Positions 1-12,226 of a DNA stretch of 64,000 bases are shown here, piece by piece. The position numbers were made by a program, and so were the translations under genes. The notes beneath the pieces are model-generated. The model made no database searches. It was given only the letters and a program-made list of their open reading frames with translations, and was not told where the DNA came from. The first letter of the stretch is position 1; the number at the start of each line of letters is the position of its first letter. Location: assembly GCA_005656395.1 (NCBI GenBank), contig SRSI01000077.1, positions 310,001-374,000 of the forward strand. The letters run 5' to 3'. The stretch comes from Strongyloides papillosus (Eukaryota > Nematoda > Chromadorea > Rhabditida > Strongyloididae).

Positions 1-169
1 TTTTGGTTAAATGTTTTTGAAAGAGAAGAACATCTATATTAGAAGCATATATTCTATTGCAAATAATTTGCCCATTGACTTGTATTCCTCGTAAGCCACG
101 TAAACTTTCAACAGAAATAATATTTAATATAAAAATTAATAAAAAAGCTAGAATTTTTTCAAGAATCAT
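1..169 (-). CDS. Transthyretin-like secreted protein, 5' part (runs off window)
   Basis: The minus strand from the ATG at 169-167 is open to the window edge (56 codons). It begins with a hydrophobic signal peptide (ILAFLLIFILNIISV, about residues 6-20). The segment that follows, VNGQIICNR then NIDVLLFQK, matches the start of the nematode transthyretin-like domain (strand A with its conserved Cys, then strand B). It resembles the genes at 1845-2312 and 5808-6299, which have the same orientation and the same order of signal peptide, short spacer and domain. Family members are small secreted proteins; their ligands are mostly unknown. The C-terminal half lies outside the window, so intactness cannot be judged. 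Confidence 0.75.
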   Translation of the reverse strand, partial: MILEKILAFLLIFILNIISVESLRGLRGIQVNGQIICNRIYASNIDVLLFQKHLTK

Positions 170-1844
170 TTCTAAAAATAAAAAATTTTACAAAATATTT
201 ATATTTATAAACATGTTTCCTATTTTCATGAAATTTCCGATAAATTAAAAAAAGTTGTAAGACATTAAAAAAATCAGGCTAAGTAGAGTTTGATCAGTAG
301 AAGATACGAACATTTAAAAATATTAATTATTTTTAAAGATTTTAGTAAATGAAAATGTTTATATTTCAAGATGTGTATATGAATATTCTAAGAATATTCT
401 ATTTTAAATATGAATGATACTAATAAATACTATTAAATAATTTTTAAACAGAATATTAATTTTATTATTAGTGACACTGTAGGTAAAATAGTTTACAACA
501 AAATTTAATGACCAAAAATATATACCATTTAAATAAATACATATTGCAGCAAACAAAAGGAATAGATAGTAAGTTGAAATACATTTGTTGTTATCCTATT
601 AAAAATCAAAGATTTTTTTTATGTAAAATCATGTTTAAGTTGATTAAAAAAATTTTATATGTGCAGCACAAACATGACATGAAAATTGGTTAATTTTTAA
701 GTATATTCAATGTTAAAAATTGACAATAATTATAGAATTTTAATAAACTACATATTCTTATATCTATTACCATAATGTGCATTAGAGGTTTTGTTAAATA
801 TAAAGCAACTATATCTGTTTGTCTATTTATTGAATAATTATTTCTAGTAAATTTATTAAAATGCCAACTGAAAACAAAGCCTTTGCCTGTCTTTGATCAA
901 TTTTTCAATGCATTATACTTAGAATCTTTTTAATAAAAAAACTATCATTATCATTATGGGCATAACTTGATCGAACTTTAATTCATTAATATATTATTAT
1001 ATTATTTACCTTCTTGATTTTCACGTTTTAAATGAGTTATAAACCAAAGTATTCCATTAACTTTTTAAAAAGTTATTTTTGACGTAAAAAAAATACAAAA
1101 AAAGAGTATTGTTAATGATAACTTGGTCAATTCTGGCTGAGAATAAAAAAAAAAAATTTTCTTTTTCGAATTTTGAAAAAACACATCTTTTGTTAATATT
1201 CATTAAGTTAGTTAAATTTGAAAAGCATTATGATAAAGGCAAAATTAATTTTCTTGTTTTTTTAGTATAAAAATCAATTTTATTTTGAAATTTACAAACA
1301 TTTTATCAAAAGGATATAATTAATTTTCTCTAGTAACAAAAAGATTTTTTTATCAATTATAAAAAAGTTTTTAAACAGCTTTAAAAAAATTTTTTGTATT
1401 TGATGACTACAAATGAATAAGAGTTTTTTTTTAATTTCTCGTTATCTATGAACAGCATTTTCTATTCTTTCTTTTTAAAGGAGTATCCATGTAAGTTATA
1501 AGTAATATAAAAAATGTATTTCATTCTAAAACCATTTTAAAGTAACTTTTTCTAAAAAAATTAATGATTAAAATTGTAACTTTAATTAAAATATTGAAAT
1601 AGAAAAGAAATCATTATGACTTTAAAAAGCAGTTTCTTATTCATTGTATTTATTATCAGTAATAAATGTATATAATATATTCATTTTGTAAGCAAAAATT
1701 GTGTATTATTCAAAAGTAATAATAATAATCTACAATATTACTAATTTTTAATTTTATTCATTAAAATAGGTTACTTTGTTTGACGAAAATTCAATATATC
1801 TTTTCTTGACTCACAAATTCTATTTTATTTTCTTTAATTTAACT
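170..1844. other. AT-rich intergenic, no gene seen
   Basis: Very A/T-rich spacer between two transthyretin-like genes. Short open frames occur by chance composition (for example 508-693) but show no domain, signal peptide with mature sequence, or codon pattern that supports a gene. No RNA gene seen. Confidence 0.6.
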
Positions 1845-2312
1845 TTATGTGAAACATTTCGTTTTACTATTAAAAAGTTCCGATAATTCTACGTTGCCCA
1901 TACTATAAGTTATACTTTTAGACTTAGATTTATAAACAAATTTTTTTTGAATATTAATTATTCCTTCGACTCTACAGTGCTTTTTTGTTTTTGTACAAGT
2001 ATGCATCACCACAGCATATGGAACTAATTATTTAGTAGGAACTTTTGTTAGATACTTACCCATCCCTAGAAATAATTTTTTATTCCCTTGTAAATCAAAT
2101 AATCCATTTTCATCACATGGAAGTTTTCCTAACAAACTAGGACCACCAAATCTGTTTCTATGAAAAAGAGTGACCATAACATTATTTACAGGATTCCCGT
2201 TACAAACAAATCTTCCAATGATATGTACCATTTGGAGCTTACGTAAACTACTAACACATCTTATATTTAGCATAAAATTCAGTAAAAACGATAAAATTAA
2301 TGTAAAAATCAT
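1845..2312 (-). CDS. Transthyretin-like secreted protein (two exons)
   Basis: Exon 1 is 2312-2060 and exon 2 is 2023-1845, joined in phase 1 across a 36-nt intron (GTAAGTATC donor at 2059, TTAG acceptor ending at 2024). The product is 143 residues: signal peptide (about 1-20), then the transthyretin-like domain. Visible landmarks are IGRFVCNG, VMVTLFHRNR, the DENGLFDLQG turn, and PYAVVMHTC with the second conserved Cys in exon 2. The length fits the family. The stop is TAA at 1847-1845. The gene at 5808-6299 has an equally long first exon (253 nt), the same intron phase and the same intron length, so the two are tandem paralogs. Function is unknown beyond secretion. Confidence 0.88.
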
Positions 2313-5311
2313 TACTAAAATGTAATATTTAGTAACTAAAAAATATACTTTCTTGAAAATAAAAATAAAAAAATTTCTTAAAAGAAATTACAAAAATTCA
2401 AATAGTTTAAAGAATTAATAGAAATAAAGATGCATAATGAAAAGTTATATAAACATATTAGTATAAAAATTATCTCTAGCTATTTTTTGAAATAAATAAA
2501 TAAAATTCTTTAATTAAAAATATAAAATGATTTACTGAAAAATAGTCATATTTAATATTTTAAAGGTATCAAGAATGATACCAATCTTTCATAATAACAA
2601 AATGAACAAAATAACTAATATATTACAAAATAGAAAAGTTGACAAAATAATTAATACGGAAATGTAAAAACATCAATGTTATAGCATGTTAATATACACT
2701 AAGATAACAGGAAGTATTCGTCAGCTATCTCAAAAACACATTATAAAACATTGATATATTACGATACATTTTATTGCAAATATACCACATATCATTATAT
2801 ACCTAATATTTTCAAATATATAGTAGGTAAAAAGTGATAAAATATTTTTAGATCCTAAGATAATTTTATATCCGTTAATTTTTCTAGTAATATTTGCTTT
2901 ATGTTTGTGAACTGTGATTAGAAAATTCATATGTTTAATATGGTAAGTTATAACAATCATTTACTCATATTATTAATTAATGAAATTAAAAAAAAATTTT
3001 TATATACAAAAATTGAAATCAAATATTTTTAAATTATCTGTAAGTATTTTATATTCAAAAAATATTTTTTGAATTATACTTTGATTTAACCACAATATTT
3101 TGTAAAGTTAATGTTTGCTCTCCAACAGTAAGATGATTAACTAAATTCTAAAAATTAAAAAAATTATGTTTTTCACAATTTGTTTAATAAAATAAATTTC
3201 CTACAAAAATTTGTAATTTCATATTGATTATTATTATTATCAATGATTCATGTACTTTATAAAACCACTAATTGTTAACTACAATATGACAATATTACTA
3301 TATAGAATATTAAGAATAAAAAATTATTTAATTTTAAATGAAATGTGTGTGATTACTTTTTGATCATCATTATTATGGATTATTTCTATATTTGCTCAAA
3401 TAGTGAATATTTATGTTAAAAATATATGTTGTTTATTTGAAAATTTAATTATTGAATGAGTATTTTAGAATTTTCTAATATTTTTCTGTTAAACTTTTTA
3501 TTTTAGTATTTTTGTTAAAAGAAAATTGAAAAACTTAGAAACATTAATTACATTAATTTTTCTAGGTAAAGAATAAAAAATTTCATTTTATTTCGTGTAT
3601 TATATATGTATAGCATTTTCTTTATTTTTATTTTAAAAAAATATCTGCATATGTTTTACAGTATTGTTAGGAATTTACTTCTATATAAATATATTTCACT
3701 GTAAGTAAATGATTAAAATAAAGCTTTAATTAAAATGTTGTAATATAAATGATGTTGTTATAATTTAAAAAAATTTATTTTACTTATTAAGTTAGTAACA
3801 TGATAGGGTTAACCATCTTATAACGAAAAGATTTTTTGATGACTTATTAAATATAAATAGCATATTTTCATTATATTATTTCATTGTAATTTTATTGTCA
3901 TATTGTATCTCGTTTGCCTGTTAATTAAGAAAGGTAAAAGAATATATTAATTAGTAAGTTAATAATTAATATATATAATTTTCCGATTTTAAGGTGGCCA
4001 CTAATTATTTTAATAAATATAGACATAAAAAATTGTTATTAGTTAATTGAGCAATAAAAGTGCATATGTTAATAAGTAGGTTTAAGAGAAAAAAAATTAT
4101 ATTTTTTTTATGTAATAGACAATAATCAGTAATATGGTTAATATTTTATAGGTTAAAATAGGAAACGATACATGAGAAAATTTGTTTATTTTATGGCTTA
4201 AAAAAATATGTCCTTTACTTTTTATTGTTTCCTAAAACATTTTTTATTAGTAAGAAATTTTGGTAAAATCTTAACCGTCAAATATTATAAACTACAATTT
4301 TTTCTAGTATTTCTATCTTGATTGAATTAAAATTTACGAAAAAGATTATCAAATAAGTTACAAATCAAAAATTTTATTTAATTAACCTCGAATATTGCTA
4401 CGTTTTTCATTAGAATTATGCTGAAAAAATTGTTCTGTACGCCATTTGAATTTCTATAGTAATTATTTCGAAATAGGTTACGTTCGAAGAAAATCTATAT
4501 ATAAAATGAATTGTTATTAAATAGATGGAGATTTGTGAAAACACAGAGGAAAAAAATACATTTTTGTAATTATCGAAAAATGACTTTAAACATTTTAATA
4601 TGTATACTTTTTAAATTTTGCTTTTAAAAATCTTCTTTAGATTTTAATACAAACTCATGATTTTATATAATAAACTATTTATTTTATTGAATCAAAATTT
4701 TGAATCATATTTTTTCAAAACCACTATAATTGTACAATATGGATAGAAAAAAATCTTATGTTTATTATCTAATTTCTTAATTATCTTCGATTATTAATTT
4801 ATTTTCTCACAAAGGTATCTTGACTTATTCAAACATAAATCGTTTGTATTTTAAAATTATTAGTTCACTTATTAAAAAAAATGGTGAAATTTCACAAGAA
4901 AGATAAATATTATAGTAAAATATGCCAAATATAACGAATTACTACAAAATAATAATCATTTATTGATCAAAATAAGGCATATAATTCTCATAATTATTTT
5001 TAAAGTTATAATTTTTATTAAATATATAAAAAATAATATTAGTTATTAAATAAAGAAAAAAAAAAGTTTTTTTTTCTTAAATATTTTTTAGGTATAAATA
5101 GTATTTTATTCAGTTAATTGTAAAATATCAACACATACAATTCACATTAAGATAATATAAATCATAAATTGCTTATATAATTTTTAATAAATTTTTATAA
5201 AAATTAGATTTAAAAAAAATATAATATTTCTGATTGAAGATTGAAAAAGAAATAAAGAAAAAGTTAATTTATCATTTATTGACTTTTAAATGATTTATTC
5301 ATATCTAATGC
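2313..5311. other. Intergenic spacer in the transthyretin-like cluster
   Basis: About 3 kb of AT-rich DNA with homopolymer runs. A 76-codon minus-strand open frame at 2730-2960 has no recognisable domain and I did not accept it. No RNA gene or clear repeat was found before the transposon end at 5312. Confidence 0.55.
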
Positions 5312-5742
5312 TTAACTCTGTCAGCACCAGGATGGCAAAAATTGCCACTAAAAAAAATTTTTATTCATAACTTTTGATAATGTGTTTTAAATAAATTTTC
5401 GTTAATGTGTAAATTAGTTTTTATAAGTTATTAATAGAAGAGGGTCTATAAAAAAATTTTTATCAGTGTGAAAATTTAAGAAAAATGCACTTTTTCAAAG
5501 AGTATATGTAGATGAGACAACTATAACCATGACTTACCCATAAATTAAAATAACTTTAAATACAATTAAGTTTTTTTTTTAATATGATCCTATGATTTTT
5601 ATGTTTTTTTTTTAAATAATTGTTTATTATTATACACTATTACTTCAAAAAAAGTGCTTTTTTATCTAAAAAATTGTAAAGGCAATTTTTGCCATCTCCG
5701 TACATATAGGTATAAACTATAACGTGGTGCTGACAGGGTTAA
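5312..5742. mobile_element. piggyBac-type MITE with TTAA ends
   Basis: A 423-bp non-coding element flanked by TTAA at 5312-5315 and 5739-5742. Its ends are inverted: CTCTGTCAGCACCA on the left and, read on the other strand, CCCTGTCAGCACCA on the right (13 of 14 match). A second, perfect 16-bp inverted pair lies inside (GATGGCAAAAATTGCC at 5331-5346, its complement at 5681-5696); each arm is itself nearly palindromic. TTAA duplication plus CCC-type termini is the hallmark of piggyBac transposons. No transposase is encoded, so it would need one from elsewhere. The superfamily assignment rests on the TTAA and the terminus only. Confidence 0.8.
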
Positions 5743-5807
5743 ACATTATAATTGGTATCCGTCAAATTTGTATCTTTAAATTACCTATTTAATAATTTGT
5801 AATATAC

Positions 5808-6299
5808 TTAACTTCTTCTTCTTCTACTAGGAGCGCGGGTACATATTCTTTTTTGGTTTTGAATGGTTGATAACTCAATCGTTCCAAGTGTAAAACTTCG
5901 TCTTTTATCCAAATTTTTAAAAATGAATGAACGTGGAATTTTTAATATTGCTTCATATCTACACAGTAAACTTCTTTCAAGACAGTGGTGAATTAACTTT
6001 AAATAGAAATCTAATTTATTAATAATAATTAATTCTAAATACTTACATATACCAAACCATACTTTTCTGTGTCCACTGCTTTCAAAATATCCATTGATAT
6101 CACTGTTAGTTCGCATCAAAAGGTGTGTGCATCTAAATTTTGTTTTAGCATAAAGATTAACATCAACATGACTACCTTCACTGCCCTGACAAAGAAGTTG
6201 TCCAGTGATTATCACTGCATGATTTTTCCGCCATATTCCAGCTACAATTATATTTAACGTAAAAATTAGTGACAGTAGCAAAATTATTTTTGCAATCAT
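5808..6299 (-). CDS. Transthyretin-like secreted protein (two exons)
   Basis: Exon 1 is 6299-6047 and exon 2 is 6010-5808, with a 36-nt phase-1 intron. The intron length is a multiple of three, so the unspliced frame is also open, but splicing restores the family pattern: FYLKLIHHC with the conserved Cys follows directly after VWFGI. The product is 151 residues: signal peptide (about 1-20), ITGQLLCQG, VDVNLYAKTKF, DINGYFESSG, then the C-terminal strands. The last residues are Arg-rich (RRRRS), unlike the paralog at 1845-2312. The TAA stop is at 5810-5808. Secretion is likely; the ligand is unknown. Confidence 0.88.
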   Translation of the reverse strand: MIAKIILLLSLIFTLNIIVAGIWRKNHAVIITGQLLCQGSEGSHVDVNLYAKTKFRCTHLLMRTNSDINGYFESSGHRKVWFGICKYLELIIINKLDFYLKLIHHCLERSLLCRYEAILKIPRSFIFKNLDKRRSFTLGTIELSTIQNQKRICTRAPSRRRRS

Positions 6300-9200
6300 T
6301 TCTTAGGGCTATAAGAAAATTATGAATTACTATTTATATGAAAATAATCCACAATTAATAAAAGGTACATTTATTATTTATAATAAAGACAAGAAGCATA
6401 GTAAACAGAGCTAAAATAATCAAAAGTTATAAATATTTAATATATTCATAACTATCAAAAACTTTTTGACAAGAAAAATTTAACATTTCAATTGAAAAAT
6501 TAACATAATTCTTTAAAAATATTAGTATTTAATAATAGATTTATATTAAAAAAGATCATTAAAATAAAATACTTAAATATAAAAACTAATGGCAAAAATT
6601 AAAAAACATAATTATGTATCATATTGACTAAATACTATTATAACAAAAAAAATTTATAAGTTATGTTATATATCCAATTTTATTATCCAAGAATATCATT
6701 ATATTTGTATTTATTGATAAATTAAATTAGAGATCATTGCACATTTAGTAATGTTTAAAAAATTCATACTTAGGAATATTTTTATACCGATTTTAAAAAC
6801 AATAATTTTTCTAAAAAAATTATAAAAAAAGTTTACTTTTATTAAAAAATAAAATTTAAAAAATGAATATTATGATTTATATAAATTCATTTAAATATCA
6901 TATATTATTTTCAATATAATGGTGAAATTTCAATACATTTACACATATTTGATCAATTTTTAAAATTTTTAATTATTGATAACGTTTTTATGGACTGTAA
7001 ATGACTTAACTAAAGGTTAATATCACATATTTGAAAATTTATTACAAAAAAAACTTTTAATATTCTAATTTTTTTGCTAAATTCACATTTATTATAATAT
7101 TTATGGAATGGTTTTTAATTCAAAAATTCAATTTTACTATTTTTTAGGAAATTGTCTGTTTTTGTAATGAATTCCAAATTGAAATAATGTTTTCTACATT
7201 ATATAAATTTATAAAATATCATCTTTTTTGTGACTTTTATTTTCAGTGAAATTTATATTTTACAAATAATTTATGTCTCATTTTTTATATATTGAAAAAT
7301 TAGGTACCTTAAGTTTCTCTAATGTCATTAGTGGAGAGATACATTTAAAGGTATTAAGTTTTAATTAGATATATTTTTTTTCGAGACAATTTGTTTTTAT
7401 TATTCTTTATTCATTACTCTTCTCAATTTATACATTAAATGTTGAGAATGCTACTGTAATATTCAAAATTTTATTTAAAAATTATTGTTTTTGTCAATTC
7501 TTCTTCAAATAAATTTAGCAATCTATTTGCCATGAAATTACCTCATTGTTTTTGGTTTCTGTATTTCCACATATTTCTTACTTTAAAGCATAATATATGT
7601 TATTGATAAATAAACTGTATTTGATTCAAATGAAGAAAGCTTCAAATTAATCACAAAAATAAATATAATCATTGATAATTTACAAGAATTTAATTAAATT
7701 ATTTATATGTATCATAAGTTATTTGTTGCTTAAAGTTCTTTTAATACTAAGTTTCTTTTTATCACAGTAAGTAAAAGAAAAAGTGACGTTTTGTTGTTTT
7801 ACGGTTAAATTTATGGTACACTAACTTTTTAAACATAAGATATTATTTCGCTACTGGCCCTGTCAAAACTAGAAAATACTGATTTTTTTTACCATGTAAT
7901 GTATCCATGTATTAACAGTTTTTTCTTTTACAATGTAAATTAGTGTACGGTTCGAACATAATATCATCATTGTTACAAACAATTTTTAACAAAAAGTTTG
8001 TAAGATAGGGTATATTTTTTAACTATGATTTTACAATAATAACAAGATGTGCATACAATAACAAAAAAGGAATGAATTATAAATGTTTTGAGACTTTGAA
8101 TACAATTATTATGTGTATTTTAGCCCACACTGTATATATTTAATTAATTTTTAATATGGTAAATTACCACAAATTTGGTTTTAATATTTAATGTTTACCT
8201 TCATAATGCTTAATTAATTATAATTTAGAAAGCTAATTTTACTTTTATCAACAAAGTATTTCTTTGACCTTTTCTTTTCACCAATAGTTCCCAGAATTGA
8301 ATTGGTCTAACTAAATGAATTAAACAACGTTGTAATCTAATATTAACGTATTTCATATTAAAGGGCATTGCTACTTTGAACAAGCTTCCTATGTCCTTGT
8401 ATTCTCACTGATATAGAAATGTTAAATAATATCCTAAAAATTGAATTTTAATTCATTTTAAATACTTACGCAAAGTTAAAAACGATCATTTTCATCTATG
8501 AAACTTAAAATATCCATTTTTACTATTTATAGTCTTTGACGAAACTTTTGAAGGTCTGCGTTTATCTTTGTAAAATAATCAATTGTAACATCTATAATCT
8601 ATGGTTAGTTTATCTTTGTAGTAGAAATTTTCATAGAGTGATATTTTTTAAAGTCCACGTAAAAATAAAATATCAATTGAATTTCAAATAAAAATCAAAT
8701 TACTTTCAAGATCATTTTAATTAAGGCTAAATGATTAACTATGTGATTAAAAAACGATAGTGAAGACAATATACTAAATAAAAAATTAACGAATGCTAAA
8801 GAAATACCATTTTGATTAATTATCACAAAACCAAAATATTTAAAAGATTATGACATATATACAATATTAAATATAATAAGATTTTAATATATTAGCAAAA
8901 TAAAATATTATCCAAATAAAAATAAATATTTATTTGCTATTACCGAAAAAATATATATTTAATAAAAACTCATAATTGACTTTGAAATATAAAAATTTAT
9001 TAGATAAAAAATTCTATAATAAGTGACTTTGAAGTATTACTTAAAATTTATAGAAAAAGTACGAGTTGAATATTAGGAAATTTGTAAATTTTATTTTTTA
9101 ACTTTTTATATTTATGGATAAAACTACATAATATGCCATGAGTTGTAGTTTATTTAAAGTCATTTTCTAATAATGAATTTTGAATATACTGTAGACAAAG

Positions 9201-10509
9201 ATGATTGGCTATAAGATAAGTATAATTTTATTGAAAAAAAATGGGAATCTTAAAAAAGTTGTTTTATTTCAAAATATTAAGGTTAATTCAGTGGAGCCTT
9301 ATAGACTTTAAGTTCTTATATATCAGAAAATAGAAATTTTAACAATATACAAAGATGGAACATATTTAGATTTTTTAAAACTATGCTATGATGGATTTTT
9401 ATATAATCGGATAATTTATTATTATTTGCAATTATAATTATATTTCATCTTATTTCTGCAAGGTATGAATATTGTAATCAAAGTATTGTTTTAAAAATAG
9501 GAAATACCTATTTACTTTAGTTCATCTATACATAAAATACATAATGTATATCAAATATTATTGATATTTAATTTAATGAATCATAAATTAATTGATAAAT
9601 ATTTATTCATTATTTTAAGTAAAATCATAAAAATTTAGCAATATTTTTGAAAAAAAAACCCAAAACCAAATATAAAGTAGACAAGATTGTTTTGAGTTTA
9701 TTTCTATTTTTTTAAATTTTCATTTTTATAAATTTTTGTGAGATGAGTGTTCAAATATATTATATTTTATTTCAAGAAGATATTTAATAATCATTTATTA
9801 ATAAGTAAATATAAATTTAATAATAATATTTTTCTATATAATGAACAATAATAAAACTATGACAGTTCTTATACACCAAAGAAATATAGCTTTATCAATT
9901 CCTTAAAATTTTAATTTTTTTAATACTCCTAAATATGACAATGATAAATTAAAAATAAAAAATTAATTTCATAATTAACAAATGTGTTGGCATTACCAAA
10001 GCAAAACTAATAAAAAAATTTATATCATTTTGCGATTTGACAAAAAGGAAAAAAATTATATCCAAAAATAATAAATTTAATGTCATAATAAAGTTATATA
10101 AACATCGAGGATGGTATCATAATTAGAAACTTTATCGTTAGAATATATTGGAAATTTGATCGAATTCAAATTTTCTGTGTTTTTGGGAGATTCCAAAAAA
10201 ATTATACTGAAAAGTTGCCAAAACAAGTATTTATTTTTATACGCTTTTTTAAAATATTACTGTCAAAGAGTAATAATAGTATTATTATTCTTTTTATGAA
10301 TAAGCATTTTTTCAAAGTAAAGACAATTTAAATATTTTGACAATTTATGAATGGTAGACGACATCATAACCATATTCTTTGGACAAAATAACAACAAATT
10401 TATAGACTAAACAAATTATATATTTTAATAAATTTTAATTATTTTATAAAAATTTTCTTATTTAAAGCATCCTCTAAATTCAATTTTTATTTTATATTTA
10501 TTTTTAAAT
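6300..10509. other. 4.2-kb AT-rich gene desert
   Basis: No open frame with coding character, no RNA gene and no transposon ends were recognised on either strand. The last few hundred bases presumably carry the promoter of the small peptide gene at 10510. Confidence 0.55.
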
Positions 10510-10722
10510 ATGATATTTAAAAAGAGTATGCTTTTCTTTTTTATTGCAATATTTTTTTTATTAAATAATCAAATATCCGGGATACAAAAAACCTGCGTAT
10601 TAAGAAGTGGAGATGACTATTGTTCTAAACAATGCTTAAGAATAAAAAATTTTGGAGGTTTTTGTACAAGATCTCCCTCAAATCCTATCTTTGGCCAATG
10701 TGTATGCATGAAAAAATTATGA
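10510..10722 (+). CDS. Small secreted six-cysteine peptide, CS-alpha-beta/defensin-like
   Basis: A single-exon 70-residue protein. Residues 1-24 form a signal peptide (a long Phe/Leu/Ile core ending at ISG). The mature peptide of about 46 residues has six cysteines spaced C-x8-C-x3-C-x9-C-x11-C-x-C, with a Gly pair before the fourth Cys. The CxxxC...CxC arrangement is that of the cysteine-stabilised alpha/beta fold shared by invertebrate defensins and related peptides. A role in antimicrobial defence is therefore possible but unproven; other small disulfide-rich families can have similar spacing. The TGA stop is at 10720-10722. No paralog was seen in the window. Confidence 0.75.
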   Translation: MIFKKSMLFFFIAIFFLLNNQISGIQKTCVLRSGDDYCSKQCLRIKNFGGFCTRSPSNPIFGQCVCMKKL

Positions 10723-11452
10723 CAAACCGTCATACAGTAAATCTACTTTTATTTTTATATCTCTACATTGATATACTTTTTTTTACTATGAACGTTTAAC
10801 AATCATAATGTTATTGAACTTCAAAAAAAATTTGGTAAACATTTTACAAACTAAAGCATCATTAAAAGAATAATTTTCAAAAATTGATACATATACATTT
10901 ATAAAACTTGCTACTACATTATTTCAAGTAATTTTTTTATAATAAAAATTTATTTTGTATAGTATTGGTTTGACGCTATTTAAGATAAAGAGAATTTCCA
11001 ATCATTATATTAATTACATCAAAAGAAAATAATTAAAATATTTAATAATTATCTGAACAATCTCAATGTAAGAAAGTCATGTTAGAAGGATATTGTTTAT
11101 AGTAAACTTATCTTTCATATGCCTTCTTAATTAAATATTCCTTTTAGAAATTATTTTTATCATATAAAAAACAAATAATAATTCTTTGTTTATACGTTAA
11201 TAAATAATTAAACAAACTAAATCATTTATGTTTTATCTGTTTTCATAAATGAAAACCTTGTAAGTAAACATAAAATTATACGTGCTTACTTCAAACATGA
11301 TTTTTCATTCCAAGACTTGCAACGAATATTGGAAAAACGTTTTGACATATAATTTTTTAGAAATGAATTTTTTAACTTTTAAATTTTACTAACTTCTTAT
11401 AGTATTTCTTCTTATGGTTAATTATTTTTATAGTATTATTTTTTTAATTTTA
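10723..11452. other. Intergenic, upstream of tomm-20
   Basis: AT-rich spacer without a gene; it contains the 3' region of the cysteine-rich peptide gene and the upstream region of tomm-20. Confidence 0.5.
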
Positions 11453-11455
11453 GAA
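11440..11455 (+). promoter_or_regulatory. Likely trans-splice acceptor before tomm-20 ATG
   Basis: A T-rich tract ends in AG at 11452-11453, three bases before the ATG at 11456. This is the usual picture of a nematode spliced-leader acceptor. An upstream in-frame ATG at 11414 would add 14 hydrophobic residues not expected in TOM20, so I take 11456 as the start. Confidence 0.6.
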
Positions 11456-12109
11456 ATGTCTCAACAAGGATCTAATTGGTTATTTTACGGTGTTATGTTT
11501 GGCGCTGCGGCTATTGGTACTGGTATTGTCTTGGACTATATTCGAAGATCAGATCCAGATTATAAGAATAAAATTAGGCAACGTCGTAAGAATGCTAATA
11601 AAGGAATTAAATCTTCTACTATTACATTACCATCCGTAAATCCTAATAATCCTTCAGAAATACAAACTTTATTCATGCAAGAGGTTCAAATTGGTGAGGA
11701 ATGTATGGCCGCTGGTAAAATTGATGAAGGTATTGATCATATTGCTGTCGCTGTTAACTTATGTGGCTACCCACAGCAATTACTTCAAGTTTTCCAACAA
11801 ACTTTCCCACCAGAACACTTTGACAAATTAATTGAGAGGATCCCTGTTACTAGAAAATTGGTAGAACAAATTTTTGGTGAAAGTTCCAGTAAAGTTGAAG
11901 ATGTTACTGAAAAAGAGAACACTCCAGAAGCTAAAGAAGAAGTAGAAAGTATTGAAAGTGTTAATTCTATTGAGAAAAACATAGAACTTCTTACTAACGG
12001 ATCTTTTGGATCAATGACAGAAGAAAGATCATTCACCATATTGGAGCCAAAAGATGCTTGCAGTTCAGGCAACGAGTCTCCTGTTTTGGTTGATGAAGAA
12101 CTCGACTGA
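11456..12109 (+). CDS. tomm-20: Mitochondrial import receptor subunit TOM20
   Basis: The product is 217 residues on a single exon. An N-terminal membrane anchor (about residues 8-28, WLFYGVMFGAAAIGTGIVLD) is followed by a basic segment and then the cytosolic TPR-like receptor domain. Landmarks are FMQEVQIGEECMAAGKIDEG, HIAVAVNLCGYPQQLLQVFQ and PPEHFDKLIERIP, the conserved core of animal TOM20. This outer-membrane receptor binds amphipathic presequences and passes precursors to the TOM pore. The acidic Ser/Glu-rich tail (about 145-217) is longer than in vertebrates. The start is chosen at MSQQ for the reason given under the acceptor site. Confidence 0.93.
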   Translation: MSQQGSNWLFYGVMFGAAAIGTGIVLDYIRRSDPDYKNKIRQRRKNANKGIKSSTITLPSVNPNNPSEIQTLFMQEVQIGEECMAAGKIDEGIDHIAVAVNLCGYPQQLLQVFQQTFPPEHFDKLIERIPVTRKLVEQIFGESSSKVEDVTEKENTPEAKEEVESIESVNSIEKNIELLTNGSFGSMTEERSFTILEPKDACSSGNESPVLVDEELD

Positions 12110-12220
12110 GTTTTATTGTTTACGAAATGTTAATATCTTGATTTAGTTTGTTGTATTTCTTTATTTGTAAGACAGGAAAGTTATAAATGAATATTAAAGC
12201 TAGTGTTAAAGCATTTTTTC

Positions 12221-12226
12221 AATAAA
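12221..12226 (+). terminator. Polyadenylation signal AATAAA for tomm-20
   Basis: A canonical AATAAA about 110 bases after the tomm-20 stop. Confidence 0.5.

Noticed and set aside
2730..2960. 76-codon minus-strand open frame between transthyretin-like genes
   Set aside because: A short resemblance to the family turn (KINGYKI) was considered, but no conserved Cys or signal peptide follows, so I do not call it a fourth copy.
7947..7958. GGTTCGAAC, like a tRNA B box
   Set aside because: The following bases are not CC and no acceptor stem, A box or anticodon arm can be folded around it.
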